Shown here piece by piece: positions 27,585-35,294 of a stretch of 64,000 nt of DNA. Source of the DNA: Pantoea eucalypti (lineage in GTDB: Bacteria; Pseudomonadota; Gammaproteobacteria; Enterobacterales; Enterobacteriaceae). Numbering within the stretch: the first letter of the stretch is position 1; the number at the start of each line of letters is the position of its first letter. Where the stretch lies: assembly GCF_009646115.1 (NCBI RefSeq), contig NZ_CP045720.1, positions 3,534,001 to 3,598,000 of the forward strand, in the 5' to 3' direction. The translations under genes were made by a program, and so were the position numbers. The notes beneath the pieces are model-generated. The model saw nothing but the letters and a program-made list of their open reading frames with translations, was not told the DNA's origin and ran no database searches.

Positions 27585-27669
27585 TGGTGCCGAAGGCCGG
27601 AATCGAACCGGCACGCCTCGCGGCGGTTGATTTTGAATCAACTGCGTCTACCGATTTCGCCACTTCGGC
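27585..27669 (-). tRNA. leuX: tRNA-Leu (CAA), leuX
   Basis: An 85-nt class II tRNA on the minus strand. It begins GCCGAAGTGGCG and ends CCTTCGGCACCA, with the acceptor stem GCCGAAG / CTTCGGC and encoded CCA. The anticodon loop TTCAAAA gives anticodon CAA, reading UUG. The T arm GCCGGTTCGATTCCGGC is intact and the variable arm is long, as for leucine tRNAs. leuX is a classic island integration site in Enterobacterales; the island here lies on its 3' side. Confidence 0.97.
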
Positions 27670-27791
27670 ACTGAAGGGTATGCGGAAAACGTTGAGGATT
27701 ATACCGTTACCCCCTGTTTCCGCAACCCTTATCCGCAGACGAAGGTGCAACTGCTGAAAAAAACGTCTTTTTGGATCTCAGGTTCACCGGC

Positions 27792-28838
27792 TTAACCCGA
27801 AACAGGCTTCACATCCGTCACCAGCGTCGGCAGATCCCAGGTGCCGCCCGCATGGATATAACGACACATGCCGGTCCCACCATCATAACTTTTGCGGAAA
27901 GCCTTGCCATCCCATACCCAGTTTTCCTGGCTCATGCAGTCGCCGATGCCACGGCCTTTCTGCACGCTGGTAATCTCGCCCTTGTCGTAATCCGACCCGG
28001 AAATGGTCACCAGCTCAGGCTTGCCTTTTAGCTGGTTATCAATGACCCAGTAGCCATAGCCTTCGTTATACGCAGCCCGCCAGCAGAGCGATGAAAGCAA
28101 AGCATGTGTATCATCCAGTGGCGTAAGCGTAAGTCCGTCAGTTTCAGGATCGCTGTTTTCTGCCGGTGAATAGAGGCTGTCGCACGTGTCATCGTCATTG
28201 TGATTGACCGTTGCAAGCAGCCGGGTTTTCAGTGCGTCGCTTTCCGAAGCGGTCAGCAAACGGGGTTCGCCGCCGAGGGTTTTAGCCGCCTGAATAACCG
28301 GTGTAGGCACAGCCTTAGCCACGCTGCTTTCCGGTTTATTGCCCTTTTTAGTAAGCGCACCTGGCGTGCCGATACGGCCCTGCACGTCGTCCGCTTTCAG
28401 CAGCACAGCGTAAGCGCCCTCACCGGAAAGCAGAAATGGTTTGGTGCCGCCTTTAAACTCGACTTTACCGCTGCCTTTGACGGCGCTGATGACCGCTGAG
28501 GTCTGACTTGCCGACATTCGCCAGTTGTCGTCAGCCGCCACCAGATCACCTGCTGATTTCCCGTTAATCCAGAGCGTCAGCTTTTCCGCCGGTTCGCTGT
28601 CATCTTCGGTGTCGCCCAGCGTCACTTCTCCCACTGTCTCAGTTCCAGGTCCAGCGGCACGGGTGAGCAGGATGGAGCCGGAGGGATCCTCTTCTTTGCC
28701 ATAACCCGCAATGCGGCAGGTCAGGGTGTTATCACAGACAACTTCCCAGTCTTTGTGCTCAAGCGTTTTTCCGCTCTGGGCGGCCTGAGCCGACAGGGAG
28801 AGCATCGCCAGCACAAAAAGCATCGGTTTACAGTTCAC
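27792..28838 (-). CDS. DUF1176 domain periplasmic protein
   Basis: 348 residues with a signal peptide (MLFVLAMLSLSAQA, cleavage after AQA near residue 19). The mature protein shows DUF1176 features: HKDWEVVCDNTLTCRIAGYG, ISAVKGSGKVEF, CDSLYSP, WVIDNQLKGKPELVT and GMCRYIHAGGTWDLPTLV, with paired cysteines that probably form disulfides. The function of the family is unknown. It starts at a GTG (28838) with AAGGA 6 nt upstream. It sits alone on the far side of leuX. Confidence 0.85.
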   Translation of the reverse strand: MNCKPMLFVLAMLSLSAQAAQSGKTLEHKDWEVVCDNTLTCRIAGYGKEEDPSGSILLTRAAGPGTETVGEVTLGDTEDDSEPAEKLTLWINGKSAGDLVAADDNWRMSASQTSAVISAVKGSGKVEFKGGTKPFLLSGEGAYAVLLKADDVQGRIGTPGALTKKGNKPESSVAKAVPTPVIQAAKTLGGEPRLLTASESDALKTRLLATVNHNDDDTCDSLYSPAENSDPETDGLTLTPLDDTHALLSSLCWRAAYNEGYGYWVIDNQLKGKPELVTISGSDYDKGEITSVQKGRGIGDCMSQENWVWDGKAFRKSYDGGTGMCRYIHAGGTWDLPTLVTDVKPVSG

Positions 28839-28973
28839 TTTATTTCCTTATGTTTTATTTCTGACATCAGCACTGGTATCACTCTTACATCACGAGTGCG
28901 AGAAAACCAACAGCCATTGTTAATTGCCGCCAGGCTTTAACGAAAGGCTGAGCCACGTTCCTGGGCGATGCAG

Positions 28974-29360
28974 CTATAGGGTAACTCTCTCTTTTTTGTT
29001 ATGCGCTTCAACCAGCACACGGTGCAACTGGCCGACTGAAAGGTCGCGGATAACGGGCGCAGGAATGCCGCGCAGACGTCTGCAAAGATAAACAATGCCC
29101 AAGAAGTCGATGCCTTCACTATGGAAAAGATATTCGTTTTCTTTCAGAGAGAACGTCTTACGGAAATCCTCTTCTTCTGTAGAAAAACTCACGTCGAAAA
29201 TTTTTTCCGCTTCCTCCAGCAACTCAACACCATCATCGCCGGTAATCCCCAGATCCTTTTCCAACCAGGTATTTTCATTGATGGTTTCACGTTTACATCC
29301 TGCAAACTCGCGAACAAAAGCGATAACGTCCGCCATTGAGGGTTCCATATCATTGCTCAT
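28974..29360 (-). CDS. DUF1493 family acyl-carrier-like protein
   Basis: 128 residues, acidic. The pattern DVIAFVREFAG, WLEKDLGITGDDGVELLEEAEKIFDVSF resembles the acyl-carrier-protein fold. The usual phosphopantetheine serine (DSL) is replaced by DDG, a feature of DUF1493. In enterobacteria these proteins are usually found beside a small membrane protein, as here (29390-29851). The role is unknown. Confidence 0.75.
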   Translation of the reverse strand: MSNDMEPSMADVIAFVREFAGCKRETINENTWLEKDLGITGDDGVELLEEAEKIFDVSFSTEEEDFRKTFSLKENEYLFHSEGIDFLGIVYLCRRLRGIPAPVIRDLSVGQLHRVLVEAHNKKERVTL

Positions 29361-29389
29361 GCTAAAGCGCTCCGCGCTATCCTGCCAAT

Positions 29390-29851
29390 TTACAGTCGTC
29401 CTAAGGTCATTTCCTGCACCTCAGCCGCTGGATTGGCCTCTTTCACGGCGGCAAGAAAACCAGCAAACTCCCGATTAAAAAGGGTGTAGTTGTTCAGGAC
29501 TCTGAACTCCCTTTCGGTGCTATAAGACCCGGTAACGTAACGAACAAGCCATATCCGGCGATTACTGACTTCAGTTCCGCTGACTTTTATCCTGATAATA
29601 TTCTTCAGCGGAACTTTGCAAAGCGTTTCGCCTTCGCGCTGCTGATACAGGAAGTCGCAGTCATAGTAATAATCTTCCGTGTTCATGCCCAACTTTTTCA
29701 ATATCGGGGTGTTAGCCGAGATCTTTTTCATCATTCCTGGAGAAGGAGGGAGCCCTTTTTTAAGGGGCAAAGGCTTGAAGCAATACCAGATGAGCAAAAT
29801 GAAGAAAGCTAACGACAGAAGTGAGAAAATAAAATAAACAAACTGATGCAT
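29390..29851 (-). CDS. Hypothetical inner-membrane protein paired with DUF1493
   Basis: 153 residues of unrecognised family. One N-terminal transmembrane helix (FSLLSLAFFILLIWYCF, residues 9-25) is followed by a soluble domain predicted mostly beta (CKVPLKNIIRIKVSG, IWLVRYVTGSYSTEREFRV), like membrane-anchored PH-type domains. It is 29 bp upstream of the DUF1493 gene on the same strand and probably co-transcribed. No clear Shine-Dalgarno is seen. Confidence 0.6.
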   Translation of the reverse strand: MHQFVYFIFSLLSLAFFILLIWYCFKPLPLKKGLPPSPGMMKKISANTPILKKLGMNTEDYYYDCDFLYQQREGETLCKVPLKNIIRIKVSGTEVSNRRIWLVRYVTGSYSTEREFRVLNNYTLFNREFAGFLAAVKEANPAAEVQEMTLGRL

Positions 29852-30218
29852 TTAAATGACCCGACCTGTTCGGATAGCTCCTGATTATATCGAAGAAGAT
29901 ATGATGCCGTTATCCGTTTTTACTGCACTGCCAGCTCATCTTTCAGTGCACTACGATCTGTCTGACGAGAGACAGGGCCGAGCGCCAGCCCCACAACTGA
30001 GTTGCCTGAATAAATCCGGCTATGGCCCAACGTTTTAACCTGAGCATCCTCCCTCAACTTATCTCTTACGCTGATGTTGTCTTGATTGTCTTACAGCGCC
30101 TGTTCGCCTTTAAAAACTCCCAAATCCCTCCCCACCTTTACGGTTTACATTTACCTGCATTTGTTATGTGATCCTGTTACATGAATTTCTCGAGCTGTCT
30201 CGCAAAACAGGATCCTGC
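29852..30218. other. Non-coding region upstream of the HNH gene
   Basis: A plus-strand frame of 60 codons at 29856-30038 has no ribosome-binding site or family features. The segment near 29880 (TATATCGAAGAAGATATGA) is echoed weakly at 32121-32140, part of a set of decayed duplications in this area. Confidence 0.35.
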
Positions 30219-31232
30219 ATGCGCTTTTACCAGGCCGATCCCCGCCTCGAAAACTACTGGCGCGGCGTTATTCTTTTTGGCAAAAACGTCGCGTCCTATA
30301 AATTTGCTCTTGCCCATGCGCTATACGACCTGAAGCAGCCGGACAACGATTTGATTACGCTGGAAGCGCTGGCCGTGCCTTTTGTCCGGCATTTGTGCGC
30401 TCACCTGCGTCATGCGCCAAAGCAGATTACCAGCAAAAGCAGCGAGTTTCTGGAGGCGTGCAGGCAATTCAACGCAGGCGAAATCAACGAAGAACAGTTA
30501 ATCGCTATTACCGTTAAGCGCGGTTTTGCTAACGTCATCGATGCTTTTCATAATGTGAATCATGCCGAGATCGACAAACGCTTTTTCCTGGATGAACGGC
30601 GAAGTCATAAAGGCATACGACTTACGGATAATTTTTATCAGCTGACGGAAAACGAACAGTTCGCCAGTCTGGAAGCGGAAACGGATGCAAGATGGCGGCT
30701 GGTTGAAGAAGCCTGGGCGATGAATGTTTCACGCAACCTGATTGCGGTTGATTATGACGATAATGACAAAATGCTTTTCAGCCGCCAGAGTGGTCGCCGC
30801 GTCGATATTACCAGCTGTCGCAGCAGCCTGAACGGCTACCAGAAAGGACTGTGTTTTTACTGCTTCCGCGCCATTGGCGTGACGGGCGGCGAAGAGAACC
30901 TGGCGGATGTCGATCACTTTCTGCCGCTGATACTCAGCGAGCAAATCGGCAACCTCAACGGCGTCTGGAATCTGGTGCTGGCCTGCCAGACCTGTAATCG
31001 TGGCGCTCAGGGTAAGTTTGCGCGCATCCCGTCAATAGCGCTGCTGCAGCGACTGCATGATCGAAACGAATACTTTATTAACAGCCATCTGCCATTGCGG
31101 GAGACGTTACTCCGCCAGACCGGCGCAACGCCGATACTACGGCACAGCTTCCTGCAAAACAGTTGGGATACGGCAAAATTTTCCCTGCTCCACGAGTGGC
31201 AGCCAGCGGCACAGGGAGGCAGCCAGTTTTGA
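30219..31232 (+). CDS. HNH endonuclease
   Basis: About 337 residues. The C-terminal HNH fold is clear: GLCFYCFRAI (first Cys pair), DVDHFLPL (catalytic Asp-His), WNLVLACQTCNRG (Asn and second Cys pair). The N-terminal 220 residues are helical and of unknown function. I prefer the ATG at 30219 because AGGA precedes it; an in-frame GTG at 30168 adds 17 residues but has no ribosome-binding site. The stop overlaps the TTG start of the methyltransferase (TTGA). This suggests a two-gene nuclease/methyltransferase unit, perhaps for defence; that is inference. Confidence 0.82.
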   Translation: MRFYQADPRLENYWRGVILFGKNVASYKFALAHALYDLKQPDNDLITLEALAVPFVRHLCAHLRHAPKQITSKSSEFLEACRQFNAGEINEEQLIAITVKRGFANVIDAFHNVNHAEIDKRFFLDERRSHKGIRLTDNFYQLTENEQFASLEAETDARWRLVEEAWAMNVSRNLIAVDYDDNDKMLFSRQSGRRVDITSCRSSLNGYQKGLCFYCFRAIGVTGGEENLADVDHFLPLILSEQIGNLNGVWNLVLACQTCNRGAQGKFARIPSIALLQRLHDRNEYFINSHLPLRETLLRQTGATPILRHSFLQNSWDTAKFSLLHEWQPAAQGGSQF

Positions 31233-31903
31233 GCAACGAAGATTATTACCGTCAGAACGCTCAACAGTTTTTTACCGACACGGCAAGTGTGGATATGTCT
31301 GCGCTTTACCTGACATTTACCGGTTACCTGCCGCCAGGCGCTCGCATTCTTGATGCAGGCTGCGGTTCAGGTCGTGACGTCAAAGCCTTTAGTGAAATGG
31401 GTTTTGACGTCGAAGCCTTCGATGCATCAGCAGAGTTGGTTGCGCTGGCTCGTCAGTGGTCCGGAAAGCCTGTAGCGCAGATGCGCTTTCAGGATGTTGA
31501 TGCGGTTGAAAAATATGACGGTATCTGGTGCTGCGCATCGGTGCTGCATGTTTCCCACACTGAACTCCCTGACGTCATGGCAAAGCTGGCCACAGCGCTA
31601 AAGCCTGGTGGCGTCTGGTATCTCTCCTTTAAGCATGGTCACGGCGAACGGGAAAAGGACGGGCGCAGATTTACTGATATGGATGTAACTGGGTTTCAGA
31701 AACTGGTTGAAGGAATGAATACTCCCGGCAGGGCCCCCCTGGCTAAAAATAAGCTGGGGATCATAAAAGAGGCTGGATCTAAGGACGCAACGGGGAACAG
31801 GTTCGCTTTTGAAACGGCAAAAATCTGGCAGACCGGTGATGTACGTGCGGGACGCAGCAATGAGATCTGGCTGAATGCGATTATCAGGAAAAGTTTAATT
31901 TGA
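31229..31903 (+). CDS. Class I SAM-dependent methyltransferase coupled to the HNH gene
   Basis: About 224 residues. SAM motif I is ILDAGCGSGRDVKAF (about residue 35), followed by the acidic VEAFDAS, and WCCASVLHV and LKPGGVWYLSFKHG are motifs IV-V. There is no NPPY/DPPY motif, so it is not an obvious N6/N4 DNA methylase; a TehB-like small-molecule or tRNA methylase is possible. I chose the TTG at 31229 because GGGAGG lies 9 nt upstream and it overlaps the HNH stop codon. The open frame upstream to 31163 lacks such a site. Confidence 0.82.
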   Translation: MSNEDYYRQNAQQFFTDTASVDMSALYLTFTGYLPPGARILDAGCGSGRDVKAFSEMGFDVEAFDASAELVALARQWSGKPVAQMRFQDVDAVEKYDGIWCCASVLHVSHTELPDVMAKLATALKPGGVWYLSFKHGHGEREKDGRRFTDMDVTGFQKLVEGMNTPGRAPLAKNKLGIIKEAGSKDATGNRFAFETAKIWQTGDVRAGRSNEIWLNAIIRKSLI

Positions 31904-31959
31904 TAGCTGGCCTGGGAAATCCCTGACTCCTGCTACAACCTTAATCACTCACCCAGCCC

Positions 31960-32055
31960 CCAAACGCAAAAGAGCCAACCTCGCGGTTGGCCCTTTCTTG
32001 CATCTTGCATCTTGCATCTTGCATCTTGCATGCTCAGCATCGAGTATCAGCGGTG
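31960..32055. repeat. Repeat unit, copy 1: terminator hairpin plus TTGCATC tandem array
   Basis: Begins with the hairpin GCCAACC-TCGC-GGTTGGC flanked by A- and T-rich arms, usable as a terminator in both directions. Next come four full copies of TTGCATC plus TTGCAT (31998-32031), then GCTCAGCATCGAGTATCAGCG. A second copy lies at 33776-33853 with only one full 7-mer. The variable copy number resembles a VNTR locus. Confidence 0.75.
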
Positions 32056-32305
32056 CCCGTTTACAGTTCACTTTATTCTCTCGGGTTGTATTTCTTTCCG
32101 GCTAGCACGGATATTTTGTGACTATATCGAAGAAAACAGGTCACGGTTATCCGTAGAAACTTTACAGAAAGTTTTTACATAAAATCATTAGCAGCTGTCC
32201 TTTCAGTTCAGCCTGCACTGCCAAAAATTTGCCATGACCATTACAATATTTTAAAGTTAATTCATCAATGGACGCGATTTCCGGGGAAAAGCAACGGACG
32301 CAACA
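32056..32305. other. Non-coding region with a decayed copy of the DUF1176 leader
   Basis: The segment GTTTACAGTTCACTTTATT at 32059-32077 is the same as the start region of the DUF1176 gene near 28827-28846, including its GTG surroundings. The following bases are only loosely similar. No gene is visible. It appears to be duplication debris. Confidence 0.45.
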
Positions 32306-32584
32306 ATGTTCCCCAGCTCAGTCTTATCGGGCATGGTTTCAGTACCGATGGATTTATCTGGGGCTGGAGCGAACCCTAAGGGCGTAATTTCCCGCGCCTG
32401 TGAAGCCTCCAGACGACTTCAGAGGCAAAACCCTGAACTGTGGCGAAAACTGCGGATTAACGACTACGACATGCTCTATTTCATGTTCGAAGAACCTTTG
32501 CAGAACTTCATCAAAATGGGTGAAATGTTATGTAAAAACCCCTCAGCCTCCAGAGAATTTATTAATGCTATCGAAAATTATTAG
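32306..32584 (+). CDS. Hypothetical small protein, first of an overlapping pair
   Basis: Up to 92 residues; an internal ATG (residue 15, MDLSGAG) is an alternative start. It is hydrophilic, with a basic helix (SRACEASRRLQRQNPELWRKLRINDY) and an aromatic end (DMLYFMFEEP). No family is recognised and no strong ribosome-binding site is seen. Its end overlaps the start of a small membrane protein by 20 nt, an arrangement seen in small toxin/immunity or stress gene pairs. It may also be a remnant. Confidence 0.4.
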   Translation: MFPSSVLSGMVSVPMDLSGAGANPKGVISRACEASRRLQRQNPELWRKLRINDYDMLYFMFEEPLQNFIKMGEMLCKNPSASREFINAIENY

Positions 32585-32774
32585 ACTTCTTCGTAAGCTC
32601 ATCGCCGAAGTGTCCGGTAGTCTGGTATTAATGGCTATGGTGGTGGGCATTTTTTTGGCAGCCACGCTGAATGAAGGTGCCATGCGCATCATTGTTCCGC
32701 TGCTCGTTCTTGTCGCGGGACTGGTTGTATACGGCCTGACCTGGCTGATTGCTGAAAAGCCAGACCGTCGTTAA
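32565..32774 (+). CDS. Small two-helix membrane protein
   Basis: From the ATG at 32565 the frame gives 69 residues. A basic N-terminus (MLSKIIRLLRKL) precedes two transmembrane helices (SLVLMAMVVGIFLAATL and IIVPLLVLVAGLVVYGLTWLI). The last residues are charged (AEKPDRR). The longer frame to 32400 has an unlikely Cys/Thr-rich start and is rejected. Function unknown; possibly paired with the preceding gene. Confidence 0.5.
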   Translation: MLSKIIRLLRKLIAEVSGSLVLMAMVVGIFLAATLNEGAMRIIVPLLVLVAGLVVYGLTWLIAEKPDRR

Positions 32775-33333
32775 CCCTGCACTGACTTCAGCCCGGACAA
32801 CAAGCGTAAGTCGTCATGAGTTCAGACCAGATACCTAACGAACACGCTGTCTTTGCCTCTTGCACAATAGGTCAGACAGGACGTGAATATGGCGATTTTT
32901 GCAAGGCTGGATAGTAAAAACCTTCCATCCTCAATTTAATTACGGCATTAAATTCATCAACGCGATTATTATTTCCGGGATGATAAAAGTAAAAAAACAA
33001 TGAAGACCGTTCGTCAAATATAATTTTAAAGATAGACATTAACCAACCCCAGGCAATCGCTAATAAAATATACCGTAAGAAAAGCGGAAAATTTAATTTA
33101 AACCAGTATAATCCATGATAGAAGCAGCAAGGATATTAAAAAATTTATTATATGGGCGTCCTTATCACTGACTTCAGAAAATCACTTCACAGAATAATAA
33201 CACCCACAACCACCTGAATATCTTATCACTTTTATTACTGAAGATTCCCAAAGCGCTATTTAATGAAGAAAGTCAGGAACGTTCAGCTCCTCAGCTTTTT
33301 AGGAAAACTGAATAAGCACATAACGAGGTTGCG
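32775..33333 (+). repeat. Duplicated long leader upstream of the broken yjjA copy
   Basis: From about 32890 to the start at 33334 this sequence matches 35352-35838 upstream of the intact yjjA. Shared blocks include TCAATTTAATTACGGCA, AATTTAATTTAAACCAG, AATCACTTCACAGAATAATA and GAAGATTCCCAAAG. The region is AT-rich and has no gene. The similarity extends over 400 bp of non-coding DNA. Confidence 0.75.
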
Positions 33334-33555
33334 ATGGAACAAGCACAACGCCGTCCGTGGGGATGGGGACTGGCGGCACTTCTGGTCGCAGGCAGTGCAT
33401 CAGCGGCGAGCTGGCAGGATCATCAGCTGAGCAGTACAGCGTCGCAGCTCAGCACCGGCACCGGCACCGGCACCACACAGCAGAATAGCGGTATATCGCT
33501 CTCTTCTATCACCAGCAGGCAGCCCGGCCTCAATCAGCGCGGGCCACTCGGATAA
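33334..33555 (+). pseudogene. Truncated duplicate of yjjA (DUF2501)
   Basis: 73 codons. Residues 1-61 match the N-terminus of the intact copy at 35839: signal peptide ALLVAGSASA, then ASWQD, LSSTASQLS and GISLSSITS. Short repeats of GGCACC expand the Thr/Gly stretch (GTGTGTTQQ). After SSITS, near 33518, the reading becomes unrelated (RQPGLNQRGPLG) because foreign DNA joins there, so about 105 residues are missing. The ribosome-binding site and leader remain, so it may still be transcribed. Confidence 0.85.
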
Positions 33556-33770
33556 GGCACGGATCTGCCAGCGCGATACATTCAGTAAGCTTTCGCCAGC
33601 GATAGCGCTGAACGCCAGCATCAGCAGCGTCATGGTCAACAACAGTGTGGCGGCTGAAAAAGCTTTGGAATGATCGCCAGTCCGGTAAATGGCGGGCAGG
33701 CCAGAAACAGAATTGAGGCGACCGCGTGTAAAGGCAGCACCACGTTTACAAGCCGCAACCATAACCGCTC
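33520..33770 (-). pseudogene. Fragment of a predicted membrane protein gene
   Basis: Minus-strand frames carry convincing hydrophobic segments in two phases: LVNVVLPLHAVASILFLACPP in one, and FSAATLLLTMTLLMLAFSAI followed by a soluble stretch ESLLNVSRWQIRALSEWPAL in the other. A frameshift near 33670 would join them. The fragment is cut off at the junction with the yjjA duplicate. The parent family is not recognised. Confidence 0.45.
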
Positions 33771-33775
33771 CCCCC

Positions 33776-33853
33776 CAAACGCAAAAGAGCCAACCTCACG
33801 GTTAGCTCTTTCTTGCATCTTGCATGCTCAGCATTGGGTATCAGCGATACCCG
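33776..33853. repeat. Repeat unit, copy 2: terminator hairpin, short TTGCATC array and palindrome
   Basis: Same order as copy 1 at 31960: hairpin GAGCCAACC-TCAC-GGTTAGCTC, one TTGCATC plus TTGCATG, GCTCAGCAT, then the perfect palindrome GGGTATC-AGC-GATACCC. In copy 1 the palindrome has decayed to GAGTATC-AGC-GGTGCCC. The hairpin could terminate transcripts from the minus-strand YsnF genes. Confidence 0.75.
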
Positions 33854-33883
33854 TCAGCGCCTGTTGTTGTCAGGATGAGCGCC

Positions 33884-34876
33884 TCAATGTGAGTGATCAT
33901 GCAACTTACTTTCAACCTTGTCCTTCACTTCGCTGGCTTTCTCGCTCACCTTCTCAGTCAGGCTCTCTTTGTGGTCACGGTTATGTACCCCCGGTGACTG
34001 CGCGCCTGCTGCTGCGGTCGCAGGTTTTACGCCTGCAGTCGTACCCGGCAGTTCGCTCTCCAGACCGCCTCGTGCATGGTCGATATCCACTTCCTGACGA
34101 CGCACCGTGTCATTAATGGTCTCGGTACGATCGCTGCCGTCGGTACGCACCACCACTTCTTCTTTCACGTGGGTCGTTTTGTTGATCACCGGCTGCTCAT
34201 GGGTCTCAGCAACTTCGACGGTTTTCTCGGACCAGTCCACTTCTCCCGCCAGCGCCGGTTCATTCACCGAGCGACGGAAGATGTCAGCGTGCTGTTCATG
34301 CAATGAAATATTTTCAGAGACGGTATCGGTCACGGTATAGCGGCGTACGCGGGTGGAGCCTTCGCTTACCAGACGTTTACCCACTTCTACCTGCTCTTCG
34401 GCCAGACGCAGAATATCGGCTTCGCTCTCGTCACCGGTCAGTGAGGTGCGTCGCGGTTCAACCTGGCGGTCGTTGGTCTCACCGGCAAACTGCTTACCTG
34501 CTGTCGGGTTGATGCCCGGCGCGCTGCTGCCATTATTAACTGAGCTTTGCATACGTGACGGCACATCTACCGAGTCATGAGAATGGAGAATCGTCATGGC
34601 GCGGGCCAGTTTCTCCTCCTCAGTACGGATGGTCAGCACGACGCCGCCCTTATCCATGGCTCTGGTGTAGACATCCGCCTCATCTTTATCGACGTCGTGC
34701 CCAAACAGACGCTGCCACAGGCTCGGATGGCGGACAGACTGCCCTTCCTGCTGCAAACGTTCTCCACTGATAAGACTGATGTCCCGATCAGAAAAGCCTG
34801 CTTTCACGAGATTTCTTTTCGCGGCCTCTGCCTGAATTGCAGAATCGAACAGTGTTACGATTTTTTCCTGTGCCAT
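33884..34876 (-). CDS. YsnF/AvaK-domain (DUF2382) stress protein with a GSP17M-like N-terminus
   Basis: 330 residues, hydrophilic. Residues 1-95 (KIVTLFDSAIQAEAAKRNLVKAGFS, ISLISGERL, GGVVLTIRTEEEKLARAM) resemble the general-stress-protein 17M domain. Residues about 150-260 form a DUF2382/YsnF domain (LRLAEEQVEVGKRLVSEGSTRVRRY, EKTVEVAETHEQPVINK, VVRTDGSDRTETI). The tail is Lys/Glu-rich (ESLTEKVSEKASEVKDKVESK), like LEA-type repeats. I chose the ATG at 34876, which follows AGAGGAAC; the frame upstream to 34921 overlaps the neighbour. It probably forms an operon with the smaller DUF2382 gene. Relatives are linked to desiccation and general stress. Confidence 0.85.
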   Translation of the reverse strand: MAQEKIVTLFDSAIQAEAAKRNLVKAGFSDRDISLISGERLQQEGQSVRHPSLWQRLFGHDVDKDEADVYTRAMDKGGVVLTIRTEEEKLARAMTILHSHDSVDVPSRMQSSVNNGSSAPGINPTAGKQFAGETNDRQVEPRRTSLTGDESEADILRLAEEQVEVGKRLVSEGSTRVRRYTVTDTVSENISLHEQHADIFRRSVNEPALAGEVDWSEKTVEVAETHEQPVINKTTHVKEEVVVRTDGSDRTETINDTVRRQEVDIDHARGGLESELPGTTAGVKPATAAAGAQSPGVHNRDHKESLTEKVSEKASEVKDKVESKLHDHSH

Positions 34877-34892
34877 GATAGGTTCCTCTCTG

Positions 34893-35294
34893 TTAGCTAA
34901 TTTGATCGTCATCTCTTTCAACGTTCACCTGCTGCTTACGTCGGGTCACCACTTCCTGAAAAGGAACATTCTCCTGCACTTTTCGGATGTGGATCTCCTC
35001 TTTAAGCACCAGCTTTCTGACAATCTGGATTTCTTCCTCTACTACCGGGACAATCAGTACACCGTTCTCTTCCCTGATTTCGGGCATCGTTTCAACGGGA
35101 TGCGCTTTTGCTACATGCTCAATCTCAACCTTCTCCCGGTTAAGCAGTGTACTGATGACCTCGTCATGCTCAGTTGTGGAACGGGTAACACGGACATGTC
35201 CATCCACAATCTTTTGCTTCGTCAGGGCTATTTGCTCTTCAGCGAGTTTAAGCGTGACGTCTGCATTATTATTGTGCTCTGGCTGTCCAGCCAT
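34893..35294 (-). CDS. Small YsnF/DUF2382 domain protein
   Basis: 133 residues with a single YsnF domain: LKLAEEQIALTKQKIVDGHVRV, LNREKVEIEHVAKAHPV, ENGVLIVPVVEEEIQIVRKLVLKEEIHI and EVVTRRKQQVNVER. GGGAGC lies 7 nt before the ATG. It is 16 bp upstream of the larger DUF2382 gene on the same strand, so the two are co-expressed and probably paralogous. Such charged repeat proteins are common in stress-tolerant plant-associated bacteria. Confidence 0.82.
   Translation of the reverse strand: MAGQPEHNNNADVTLKLAEEQIALTKQKIVDGHVRVTRSTTEHDEVISTLLNREKVEIEHVAKAHPVETMPEIREENGVLIVPVVEEEIQIVRKLVLKEEIHIRKVQENVPFQEVVTRRKQQVNVERDDDQIS

Noticed and set aside
27585..27669. A second leuX copy or a clean att direct repeat at the island's far end
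   Set aside because: I looked for the leuX 3' end (TGGTGCCGAAGGCCGG on the plus strand) at lower coordinates and did not see it; only the terminator segment is repeated.
31998..32031. TTGCATC repeats as a possible CRISPR array
   Set aside because: The units are 7 bp and directly adjacent, with no spacers. No cas gene is in the window.
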